DNA of 49,676 nt from STD2-77 sp964503935 (GTDB lineage Bacteria > Patescibacteriota > Minisyncoccia > JAHIHE01 > JAGLIN01). This document shows positions 43,134-49,676 of the stretch, one piece after another; position 1 is the stretch's first letter; each line of letters begins with the position of its first letter. The stretch spans positions 1 to 49,676 of the forward strand of contig CAZDCJ010000002.1 in NCBI GenBank assembly GCA_964503935.1, in the 5' to 3' direction. Both the position numbers and the translations under genes were made by a program. Under the pieces are notes generated by a model. It saw only the letters and a program-made list of their open reading frames with translations. It did no database searches and had not been told where the DNA came from.

Positions 43134-44981
43134 TCATATCTCCCAATCGACCGGCAGGGTTCCTGTAAAAGGATAGTCGCCGAATAGGATATCCGATATT
43201 CCCTCCCCCTCGCTTCCGGGCAGCCATGCCGCCACGACCGCATCCCATCCCCGGGCATTCTCCTTAATATCGAGCGGCCGGCCAGAAACGATAACCACCA
43301 CCATACGCTCGCATCTCTCCCGCATCTTCCGGATCGTTTCCAGATCCTCGTAGGAAAGAGCCGGATGCGCGTTATCTCCCCACCCTTCCGCATAAGGCTT
43401 CTCTCCCACTACCGCGATACCGACTGCGAACTTTTCTCCCGGCAACAGTGCAAGTTCTCCCTTCTCACTGAATTCCACCTGAGTACCTCCCAACACCGCC
43501 TGTCTTACTCCTCCCAGGATACTTGTTCCCTCTATCGTCTTACCCTCGCCACCCTGCCAACCTATCGTCCATCCTCCCGCCTGCCGGCCCAGGTTATCTG
43601 CCGCCGATCCGCCTACCGCGAGGCGAGGCAAATCCTTTGAGAGTGGCAATATCCCCTCCGCGTCCTTAAGAAGCACCAAAGATCGGCGCACCGCTTCGCG
43701 AGCCAGTTCCCGATGTCCGGGAGACCCGATCAAGGAAATTTCCGGAAGAGTATCGGATGCTTCGAAGAGCCCCATCGCGAATTTTGCAAGAAGGACGCGC
43801 GAAACCGCTCCGTCGATACGGGAAGAAGTCATATTCCCGTCGCGAAGGGAAGCTTTCATGCAGGAAGCGAAACGCTCGTACTCATCGGGAACCATCACCA
43901 TATCCACTCCGGCATTTACCGCCATTATCCAGGATTCGCATTCGTCATCCGCAAGACCCGAGGCGCCGTACCAATCGCTTACCACAAACCCTACAAAATC
44001 CATCTCTCCTCTGAGGACATCGGTAAGCAGATAGCGGCTACCGGTAAGCTTTTCTCCGTTCCAGCTTCCCAGTCCTACCATTACGCTGCCCACTCCTGCA
44101 TCCACGGCGGCCGCGAAAGGCGGCAGCTGCTCCCGACGCAATTCTTCTTCGCTGATAAGAGAATTCCCCTGGTCGATGCCAAAAGATTCATTCGGCGAAC
44201 TTCCCCAAAGGGATGCCCCCGCTCCTATGAAATGCTTTACAGTGGCCATAGAATGTACTCCGGCATATCTGCTGCCTTGAAAGCCTCTGACATAAGCCGT
44301 GCCCAGGAGCGCCACCTTTTGCGGGTCCGAACCGAAAGTCTCGTAAGTACGCCCCCAGCGTACATCACCCACCACGTCCACCGACGGAAAAAAGTTCCAG
44401 TTGACCCCCACTGCTGCCGCTTCTTCCGCCGTCGCCGCAGCCACTTTGCCAACCAGCTCCGCATCATTAGCCGCCCCAAGACCGATCGCTTGGGGAAATA
44501 TCGTAGCCGAAGACAGATTACCGAAACCGTGCACAGCATCCGCCCCATAAAGGAGCGGAATGCCCAGACAGCTTTGATCCGCCTCCGCCCGGTATCCGGC
44601 CGTCATCTTCCGCCACCCCTCCGAAGTGTTATCTGAAGGATTGCTCCCTCCGCCGGAGAACAGCGCTCCCAGATGATATTTCTCGATATCATCCGAACGG
44701 GCGAGACTGCCTCTTTCCACAAGCATCATCTGTCCGATCTTCTCTTCCAAAGTCATGCGTGACAGAAGGTCTCTTACTCTTTCCTGCGGCGGCAGAGAAG
44801 GATCCTTGTATGGCAGGGTTTCGTCCCCGCAGCGCCGGCCCGCCGTCCAGGATGTACTATAGAATTCCGCGACCTGATCGGCCTCTCGCAACGCAAAAAA
44901 GAGCAGGCTTCCGCCAAAAAGCAAGAGTCCTATCAATATGATGATGACCATTACGCTCTGCGAGGACAAAAAAAGTCTCAT
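43134..44981 (-). CDS. GH3 family glycoside hydrolase (beta-glucosidase type)
   Basis: Hydrolyses terminal beta-linked sugars outside the membrane. It is anchored by one N-terminal span (VMVIIILIGLLLFGGSLLFF). The TIM-barrel domain starts DPSLPPQERVRDLLSRMTLE with the EEKIGQM motif. The substrate pocket PLLYGADAVHGFGN, the KHFIGAGAS loop and the nucleophile aspartate in VVSDWYGA are all present. The second alpha/beta domain contains LVLLKDAEGILPLSK and GWTIGWQGGEG. At 615 residues it lacks the fibronectin-like third domain. Exact glycosidic target unknown. Confidence 0.93.
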   Translation of the reverse strand: MRLFLSSQSVMVIIILIGLLLFGGSLLFFALREADQVAEFYSTSWTAGRRCGDETLPYKDPSLPPQERVRDLLSRMTLEEKIGQMMLVERGSLARSDDIEKYHLGALFSGGGSNPSDNTSEGWRKMTAGYRAEADQSCLGIPLLYGADAVHGFGNLSSATIFPQAIGLGAANDAELVGKVAAATAEEAAAVGVNWNFFPSVDVVGDVRWGRTYETFGSDPQKVALLGTAYVRGFQGSRYAGVHSMATVKHFIGAGASLWGSSPNESFGIDQGNSLISEEELRREQLPPFAAAVDAGVGSVMVGLGSWNGEKLTGSRYLLTDVLRGEMDFVGFVVSDWYGASGLADDECESWIMAVNAGVDMVMVPDEYERFASCMKASLRDGNMTSSRIDGAVSRVLLAKFAMGLFEASDTLPEISLIGSPGHRELAREAVRRSLVLLKDAEGILPLSKDLPRLAVGGSAADNLGRQAGGWTIGWQGGEGKTIEGTSILGGVRQAVLGGTQVEFSEKGELALLPGEKFAVGIAVVGEKPYAEGWGDNAHPALSYEDLETIRKMRERCERMVVVIVSGRPLDIKENARGWDAVVAAWLPGSEGEGISDILFGDYPFTGTLPVDWEI

Positions 44982-45138
44982 AAATTTAAGCTAGGGATTA
45001 AGATCGTCGTGACGATAACGATACTGTGCCTTCCTGCTTTCCTATGAAACCTGCAGAATCTGCCCGATGCGTTTTCCAATGTGCCAAGAAACATCTTAGT
45101 CCTTCCATGATAGCTTGTTTTATGCTATATGGCAAACA

Positions 45139-45690
45139 TCAGGCATAAGTCTCTTTCAGTCTGCCAAGCATCTCATGGAGCTCCTCATGGCGTCCGATGC
45201 CTATCACTTCCGTCTCCAACCGCTCGAATTTTTCCTCCAATTCTCCGAGTTCCGCTTCCGACAGGAAATGCTCCGCCTGCGGAAACAGGATTCCGTTTTC
45301 CGTCGCGATGTGCTGGTCCAGAAGAGCGACGTATCTCTGCGAGTTCGAGATAAAGCCCTCGGCAAACTTCTTCTCGCTTTCATCTCTTTTTTCCGCCGCC
45401 TCCTCCATATTCTGGATGTATCCCCTTCCTTCAGCATGCTCCTTCGTGAGCAGATCCATCAGATCGGCTTCTTCCTTGATGCCGTTCTTCCTCATCATCG
45501 GAAAGAGCAGCTTTTCCTCCTTACCGTGATGGCATCTGTCGGCAAATTCCCGCAGGAATGCCAAAGCATTCCTGACATCCCCAGTCGGAACTTTCTTATC
45601 TCTCACGATCCTCTCATCCATGCCCTTGAGGACCGCAAGCATCATCCTTATGAGACTATGCTCATTTACCAGGTCTTTTATGGGATTCAT
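45139..45690 (-). CDS. hemerythrin-like protein
   Basis: Four-helix di-iron protein that binds oxygen or senses redox state. In 183 residues the ligands are readable: H11 (NEHSLIR), H54/H55 and E58 (CHHGKEE), H85 (KEHAEG), H127 and E131 (DQHIATEN). This matches the hemerythrin-HHE pattern. No signal or membrane segment, so cytoplasmic. Together with desulfoferrodoxin it suggests handling of oxygen in an otherwise fermentative cell. Confidence 0.88.
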   Translation of the reverse strand: MNPIKDLVNEHSLIRMMLAVLKGMDERIVRDKKVPTGDVRNALAFLREFADRCHHGKEEKLLFPMMRKNGIKEEADLMDLLTKEHAEGRGYIQNMEEAAEKRDESEKKFAEGFISNSQRYVALLDQHIATENGILFPQAEHFLSEAELGELEEKFERLETEVIGIGRHEELHEMLGRLKETYA

Positions 45691-45890
45691 AGATTTGATT
45701 TAAGGGTTATCCTCCTATTCTATGGGAGGATCCGAGGATTGTAAACCAGATATGCACACCCCCAAAAAACAGTCCTTATGATTATGCCCGACTGGAAGAT
45801 AAAGGACCGCAAGATGCGGTCCTTACGGTCCTTAGATATACGCGTTACTGTCCCGACGCAGATACATCATGAAACCCCATGGCTTTCGAG

Positions 45891-46322
45891 CTACGAAAGA
45901 CTATTCAGCAGCTTAAGAATAGATGGACCTGCCTTTCCCAGATAGGGACGGAGGTCATGTTTCCTCTGGAATCGGATAAGGGCCTGCCGGGTAGCCCTGC
46001 CGAAATAAGCCGTCTCGTGCCCGGGCGAACCGTATCCCAGACCGGCCAAGATAAAGCCGCTGCGATTGAGGAATATCTGCAGCTGCCTCACGTCTTCCCC
46101 GCTCATGCCCTCCCGAAGATATCTCGTAAAGATGAATTTGGAAACCGGAGTAAAAGGCGCCAGAACCTGTCCTGGCTGATCGCCCGCCAAGCCTATTCCT
46201 TTTTCCGCCCCAGGGGCCGCATCTGCCGGCACGGCGTCCGCGTCATTCCCATTATCCGATATCAGGCGGATATTACGGGAAACCGACCGGGAAGATTTTC
46301 CCCAGGCAGTATGGAATTTCAC
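45891..46322 (-). CDS. peptidoglycan-binding domain protein, N-terminally truncated
   Basis: The C-terminal 80 residues are a PG-binding domain (FTRYLREGMSGEDVRQLQIF, then TAYFGRATRQALIRFQRKHD). The preceding segment VKFHTAWGKSSRSVSRNIRL looks like the end of an extracellular beta domain, not a protein start, and there is no signal peptide. The first start codon is a GTG inside that beta strand. The piece meets the truncated plus-strand gene at about 46311-46322, so the gene is probably a fragment left by rearrangement. Confidence 0.65.
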   Translation of the reverse strand: MKFHTAWGKSSRSVSRNIRLISDNGNDADAVPADAAPGAEKGIGLAGDQPGQVLAPFTPVSKFIFTRYLREGMSGEDVRQLQIFLNRSGFILAGLGYGSPGHETAYFGRATRQALIRFQRKHDLRPYLGKAGPSILKLLNSLS

Positions 46323-46691
46323 ATGAACTGTGTGATCGCCATCGGGCTTATCGGCGCTGCAGCCGCGAATCTCCGGCCAAAAGGAATGTCGCGCACGCTA
46401 TCCGCCATAGCAATCGCCCAGATATTAGTCCCTGTGCTCGCGTTCACCTATCGGAAGCCCGACTTTTCTCCCCGCGTCGCAGCCGTCTTCGGCCTGGACA
46501 TGTTCTTCATGGTGCTATGGATCATATCAGCTCTGATTTTCCGGAATGCCGGCGAGACGGCCAATGGATCCTCAAGAGAAAATCCGGCTTCCTGGTCCTG
46601 GCTTACCCAAATAAAAACACCCAGACGGCCTGGGTATCTTTTATGGTTCAGAACCAAGCACAATATTGAAACCCGTATCCAAAGAATCTGA
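46311..46691 (+). CDS. truncated membrane protein
   Basis: Hydrophobic segments NCVIAIGLIGAAAANLRPKG, LSAIAIAQILVPVLAFTYRK and VFGLDMFFMVLWIISALIFR are typical of a small 3-4 span membrane protein common in CPR genomes. The N-terminal span(s) are missing: upstream the frame runs antisense through the PG-binding gene. The C-terminal tail reads through a hairpin (46613-46645) and is unlike the rest, so the 3' end may be altered too. Probably a gene fragment. Confidence 0.55.
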   Translation: MEFHMNCVIAIGLIGAAAANLRPKGMSRTLSAIAIAQILVPVLAFTYRKPDFSPRVAAVFGLDMFFMVLWIISALIFRNAGETANGSSRENPASWSWLTQIKTPRRPGYLLWFRTKHNIETRIQRI

Positions 46692-46703
46692 CATCGATTG
46701 GAA

Positions 46704-47012
46704 TCATCTCGGCTGAATGGATACGACGATAAGAACGAGTGCGGTTATTACGGCAAAACTTATGACGGTTCGCATAAAGAAGGATACGGCCTCCTTCTTC
46801 TTTCCATCCAGATAGAGCCAAAGAGGTTCGCCGAAAAAGAAATAGCCCATGACTGCTACGGAAAGCACGAACAGGGACAAGGCGGCGACGGGAGCAAAAA
46901 AGGTATCGGGCGTGTCCGGCGCGCCCATGTTTTGCATTATGAACACCACGACGACGATGTATATTTCGGCATAGATGCTGTTGATCTGAGGATTCTTAGA
47001 TAGCTTTTTCAT
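46704..47012 (-). CDS. small three-span membrane protein
   Basis: 102 residues starting MKKLSKNPQINSIYAEIYIV, with three hydrophobic segments separated by APDTPDTFFAPVA and YLDGKKKEAVSF. I have seen this architecture often in CPR genomes, but no function is known to me. Single gene on the minus strand. Confidence 0.75.
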   Translation of the reverse strand: MKKLSKNPQINSIYAEIYIVVVVFIMQNMGAPDTPDTFFAPVAALSLFVLSVAVMGYFFFGEPLWLYLDGKKKEAVSFFMRTVISFAVITALVLIVVSIQPR

Positions 47013-47680
47013 ATGATTTATTATGGAATTAATGAAGGAATCTGACTTTGTCCGGTTTATTCTCCGACGGGACTATTTCTTCCATCATACGCCGGATAAG
47101 ACGAAAATGAAAACACCCGGAGATTCGGGTGGCTTTTGTGCTTCTTCGGAAAAAACCTGCCGTCCGCCTCCGCCTGCTCTCATTGCCGCCTCGGCAGAGG
47201 GACTTCCGTACGATACGAAGATATCCGACCATAAGGATCGGAAGGTCAGACCTCGATTTCATCCTCTCGGGGATAAAGTGACTATCCATCGATGCCTCCG
47301 ATTCACGGCACTGGCATCAGTCAGTTTCCAGCCAATGTTTCTACCGGTTCGCGACCGGCTGTCCCGGAAGATTACCGCGCCTACCATGTCTTAAGACTCG
47401 ATTAACCGGAAATCCGGAATGCCAGCACGTGTCTCCATATCGGCCTCTGGCACTACCGGCGACAAAGTTGAGCATTTATCAAAAATAAGATAAGATATAA
47501 GGCACGCTGCATATTCACTCCCATCGATTGATAGTTATGTTCTGCTTATCCGATTTAATGTGTCAGTATGCCTGTCTGTCGCCGAAAAACCTCTCTCCTA
47601 AGCCGGATCTGCCGCATCCAGAAAGTTGATTATGCAATTTATATCCTTATCGATATAAATCTAATAATTAACAGAAAAAT
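47013..47680. other. long intergenic region
   Basis: No gene with coding character. There is a hairpin with T run at 47104-47137 (CACCCG, GAGATT loop, CGGGTG, GCTTTT) that looks like a terminator without a visible gene. A GCCGCCTCGGCAGAGG palindrome lies near 47184. The 3' part is AT-rich and probably holds the promoter of the 47681 gene. Confidence 0.5.
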
Positions 47681-48232
47681 ATGACATACGATAATTTTCG
47701 GGCATTTTTGCTCATAAGAGGCATCGCGTTCCTTCTCTTCGGCTTCCTCGCGATCAGCTGGCCGGGAATGACGTTCGTGACTCTGGTCTTTATCTTTGCT
47801 CTTCTGATCCTCTTGTCAGGCGTATCCAATCTTCTCAGCGGACTTACGGACAAGAGTCGCGCCGACGGTTATCGCTGGCTGATAGTCGCAGCCGGCATCT
47901 TCGAGGTTATCGTGGGAATCTATGCTTTCAGTAATCCGGGCATAAGCCTGGCCGCCCTGATACTACTGATCGCATCGACCTTCATCATCCGCGGTATCCT
48001 GGAAATCGCCATCGCTTTTGGCGAAGGTTATAGCAGCTCGCACAGGGTGCTTCTCATAGCCGGCGGCTTGATCGGTATCATCGCGGGAATAGTGGTCTTC
48101 CGATATCCGGTTACGGCAGGTCTCGCATTCATCTGGGTGATGGGGATATATGCGCTACTTGCCGGTTCGATCTATATCATCATGTCGATAATGCCGAAGG
48201 GAAGCGCCGATGATACCATAAGCAAGACTTGA
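47681..48232 (+). CDS. HdeD/DUF308 family membrane protein
   Basis: 183 residues forming six predicted membrane segments arranged as three hairpins, the HdeD fold: LLIRGIAFLLFGFLAISWPG, then FVTLVFIFALLILLSGVSNL and later repeats of the same pattern. In E. coli HdeD contributes to acid resistance; elsewhere the role is unknown. ATG start, followed 48 bases later by a strong terminator. Confidence 0.88.
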   Translation: MTYDNFRAFLLIRGIAFLLFGFLAISWPGMTFVTLVFIFALLILLSGVSNLLSGLTDKSRADGYRWLIVAAGIFEVIVGIYAFSNPGISLAALILLIASTFIIRGILEIAIAFGEGYSSSHRVLLIAGGLIGIIAGIVVFRYPVTAGLAFIWVMGIYALLAGSIYIIMSIMPKGSADDTISKT

Positions 48233-48279
48233 ACGGCGACGCGATATCCCGATGTTATCTTGCGGAAAAAAGACATAGA

Positions 48280-48303
48280 AACAGCCCGCTTCGGGCTGTT
48301 TCT
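48280..48303 (+). terminator. rho-independent terminator
   Basis: AACAGCCCG and CGGGCTGTT stem then TCTAT; flanked by A-rich sequence, so it works on both strands. Confidence 0.8.
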
Positions 48304-48486
48304 ATGGAACTTGATCTCAGCCGGAGCAGAAATTCGATGATATATGAAAAAGTAGCTCTTCAAGGCTGCTTTCTCATCTGCGCGGGGACTGGGACGATGT
48401 TGGAAGAGTTATTCGACGATAAAAAAGAGACAATGAGTCTGGATCGTTTCCAAAGTCATTGACTCTATCAAAGCATTAACTCTTAA

Positions 48487-48681
48487 TCATAGTTGAGGCA
48501 TTTTACCTGCCAGGAAATCATCATAGCTGACTTCCCTTCCTCTTGGACCGATACCTGTCGCTATAAGGGAACCCTTAGATAATCGAACTACTTTAATATC
48601 ATTCCTACGTTTACGTCCAGTAAAAGGCACATGCTCGATTTCGATTCTACCAGTACGTGAATATCGAAATTCCCCTTTCCG
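48487..48681 (-). pseudogene. 3' remnant of an unknown gene cut by an IS
   Basis: 64 codons open from a TAG to TGA 48487 (RTGRIEIEHVPFTGRKRRND, ending DDFLAGKMPQL), with no start codon near its 5' end. It stops just where the left end of the IS-like sequence begins (about 48684). No family recognised. Confidence 0.5.
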
Positions 48682-48683
48682 CT

Positions 48684-48895
48684 AACCCTCAACAAAAAAC
48701 AAGCACTCTTGTATAATTAAGGTTACTTGCAATAACCCTTAAGATACGATCATGCTTGCTCTTAATAAAGAAGATATCACAAAATTGTTCGTCTGGCTAG
48801 ATGATAATCTGCCCAAAGTCAGATCCGTCTCAGTAGGAAGACCAAGCAGTCTCAAAGACAGTGAACTCCTTACATTACTTATATGGAACACCCTG
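48684..48895 (+). mobile_element. decayed IS element, 5' end
   Basis: Begins at about 48684 with AACCCTCAACAAAAAAC, a plausible left end, followed by TATAAT (48712-48717). The transposase start at 48752 reads FVWLDDNLPKVRSVSVGRPS, then LKDSELLTLLIWNTL. The N-terminus resembles IS982-type transposases, but the catalytic part is gone. At about 48893 the sequence switches to the minus-strand remnant at 48875-49183. The family assignment is tentative. Confidence 0.6.
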
Positions 48896-49183
48896 AGTAA
48901 CAAAAACCCAATCATTTATATCATAAAGCTCATCCCGTAGCCGTTTAGCCTTTTTTAAATCATCACGAATCTTTCTTTGGTAATCAACTTTAGTACGTGT
49001 CTTTGGCTTTTCAGGACAGTAAATCGCATATAAACGTTTCTGAGAAAGTATATAACCATCATTTCCTCCATCTCCTGAGCTATCATCAACAACTTGAAAA
49101 TCGCTCGGCTACTCAGCGGCTAAAAGCTGGTGGCAGAGATTTTGAAATAGATCTGGATTATTTATGTCTTTTATTTGTAACAT
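48875..49183 (-). pseudogene. remnant of a nuclease-like N-terminal domain gene
   Basis: The minus-strand frame starts at ATG 49183: MLQIKDINNPDLFQNLCHQL, then DDSSGDGGNDGYILSQKRLY, AIYCPEK and DLKKAKRLRDE ... WVFVT. The GDGGNDGY and I-x-C-P-E-K pattern resembles the PD-(D/E)xK-like N-terminal domain of large defence-type proteins. It has an in-frame TAG at 49109-49111 and is cut at about 48893 by the IS remnant, so it is a dead fragment. Confidence 0.55.
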
Positions 49184-49623
49184 ATCATTATTTTATATGT
49201 ACATTTTATCATTTTTCCTTATAAATTGACATATTACTAGCCTGTAGTCTAATAACATCAAATAACAACCAATACATCTTAATCACTCTGTACTGCAGTT
49301 TTTTTTAAAAAGTTGCGATAATATCAGTACAATCCAACGCCACGAGTTGGTAAGGGATAAAATTATACCAATATCGCTTTGGTCGCAAGAGATTTCTCAA
49401 GCGCATGCGTAGTGATTGCTTACAAACTTACTTGGTTTATTAGCACACAACGTATGCGCTTTTTGTTTTATCCTAAGGCAATGGGATGCGAACCGGTCGG
49501 TTGCACAGAAATATTGCCGTTGAGTTCGATACCCGTTTCTATCACAAAAACCACCAGATTTTACACTGGTGGTTCTGACTTGCTTTAGCGACGCATAAGG
49601 GTCGCTTTCACAAAAATTGTCTG
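49184..49623. other. AT-rich intergenic region
   Basis: No gene supported. It contains an AGCGCATGCG ... CGTATGCGCTTTTTG stem (about 49399-49465) that could end a small RNA, a TGGTATAAT extended -10 on the minus strand near 49358, and two hairpins before the tRNA. Confidence 0.4.
49549..49574. terminator. hairpin, probable terminator
   Basis: AACCACCAG and CTGGTGGTT 9-bp stem; A-rich on the left, so it could terminate minus-strand transcription from the tRNA. Confidence 0.6.
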
Positions 49624-49676
49624 CTCGGGGATAGGGATTCGAACCCCAATAAACAGGACCAGAACCTGTTGTCCTA
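49624..49676 (-). tRNA. tRNA-Gln(CUG), 3' part, cut by window edge
   Basis: Minus strand: anticodon stem ACAGG/CCTGT around the loop TTCTGGT (anticodon CTG). The T arm has loop TTCGAAT with stem GGGG/CCCT, then acceptor strand TCCCCGA and discriminator G. The CCA is not encoded. The D arm and 5' acceptor strand lie outside the window. Confidence 0.85.

Noticed and set aside
47023..47394. Open frames in the 47.0-47.7 kb gap
   Set aside because: Composition is non-coding, both strands are equally open, and a hairpin with T run lies inside.

Overview
The window (about 49.7 kb, roughly even GC) looks like a chromosome segment of a Patescibacteria/CPR-type bacterium, probably of the Parcubacteria side. 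The basis is indirect. Core genes (ileS, recO, scpA, scpB, infC-rpmI-rplT, smpB-ssrA, mutM) are set among many short genes without recognisable families. There are several N-anchored exoproteins, glycosyltransferases and CPR-style membrane proteins, and almost no biosynthetic metabolism. Stops TAA, TGA and TAG all end conserved genes, so the code is basically standard.

Layout. 1-6.6 kb: a processive-type GT2, then ileS-recO (coupled by ATGA). The IleRS carries an inserted, apparently intact histidine-phosphatase domain and an in-frame copy of a dispersed repeat. 6.6-9.8 kb: repeat DNA, small orphan genes and one of two PsbP-like anchored exoproteins. 9.9-13.5 kb: a GT4 and a broken beta-helix surface protein gene. 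13.6-15.9 kb: smpB, tmRNA, infC, rpmI, rplT. 15.9-19.8 kb: an island of small orphan genes, all on the minus strand and mostly with their own promoter and terminator; at least two share a winged-helix-like motif. 19.8-26.3 kb: dacA, scpB/scpA, desulfoferrodoxin, mutM, small orphans and a CNNM/CBS protein. 26.5-31.5 kb: an exported NodB-type deacetylase with duplicated domains, a GT2 with a small membrane partner, and the second PsbP-like protein. 31.5-36.7 kb: cupin, Nudix, SanA-like, two membrane-anchored proteins and a HEPN-malic enzyme fusion. 37-45 kb: ABC-F ATPase, a helical protein behind a structured leader, exported orphan proteins and a GH3 glycosidase. 45-48.3 kb: hemerythrin, a junction between two truncated genes, and small membrane proteins. 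48.4-49.7 kb: decayed IS and nuclease-like remnants and the 3' part of tRNA-Gln(CUG).

How the genes fit together. Translation and its rescue (IleRS, IF3, L35, L20, SmpB/tmRNA, ABC-F), chromosome segregation (ScpAB) and repair (RecO, MutM) form the housekeeping part. GTs, deacetylase, carboxypeptidase, GH3 and the exoproteins serve the cell surface. Desulfoferrodoxin and hemerythrin suggest an anaerobe or microaerophile that meets oxygen.

The observations most worth checking are: the phosphatase domain between the two zinc-binding halves of IleRS; the HEPN-malic enzyme fusion; a recurrent pattern of single in-frame TAG codons in otherwise intact accessory genes; strong Shine-Dalgarno sites followed by near-cognate (ATA/ATC/ACG/CTG) rather than ATG codons; a small winged-helix-like protein family; and MITE-like repeat elements.
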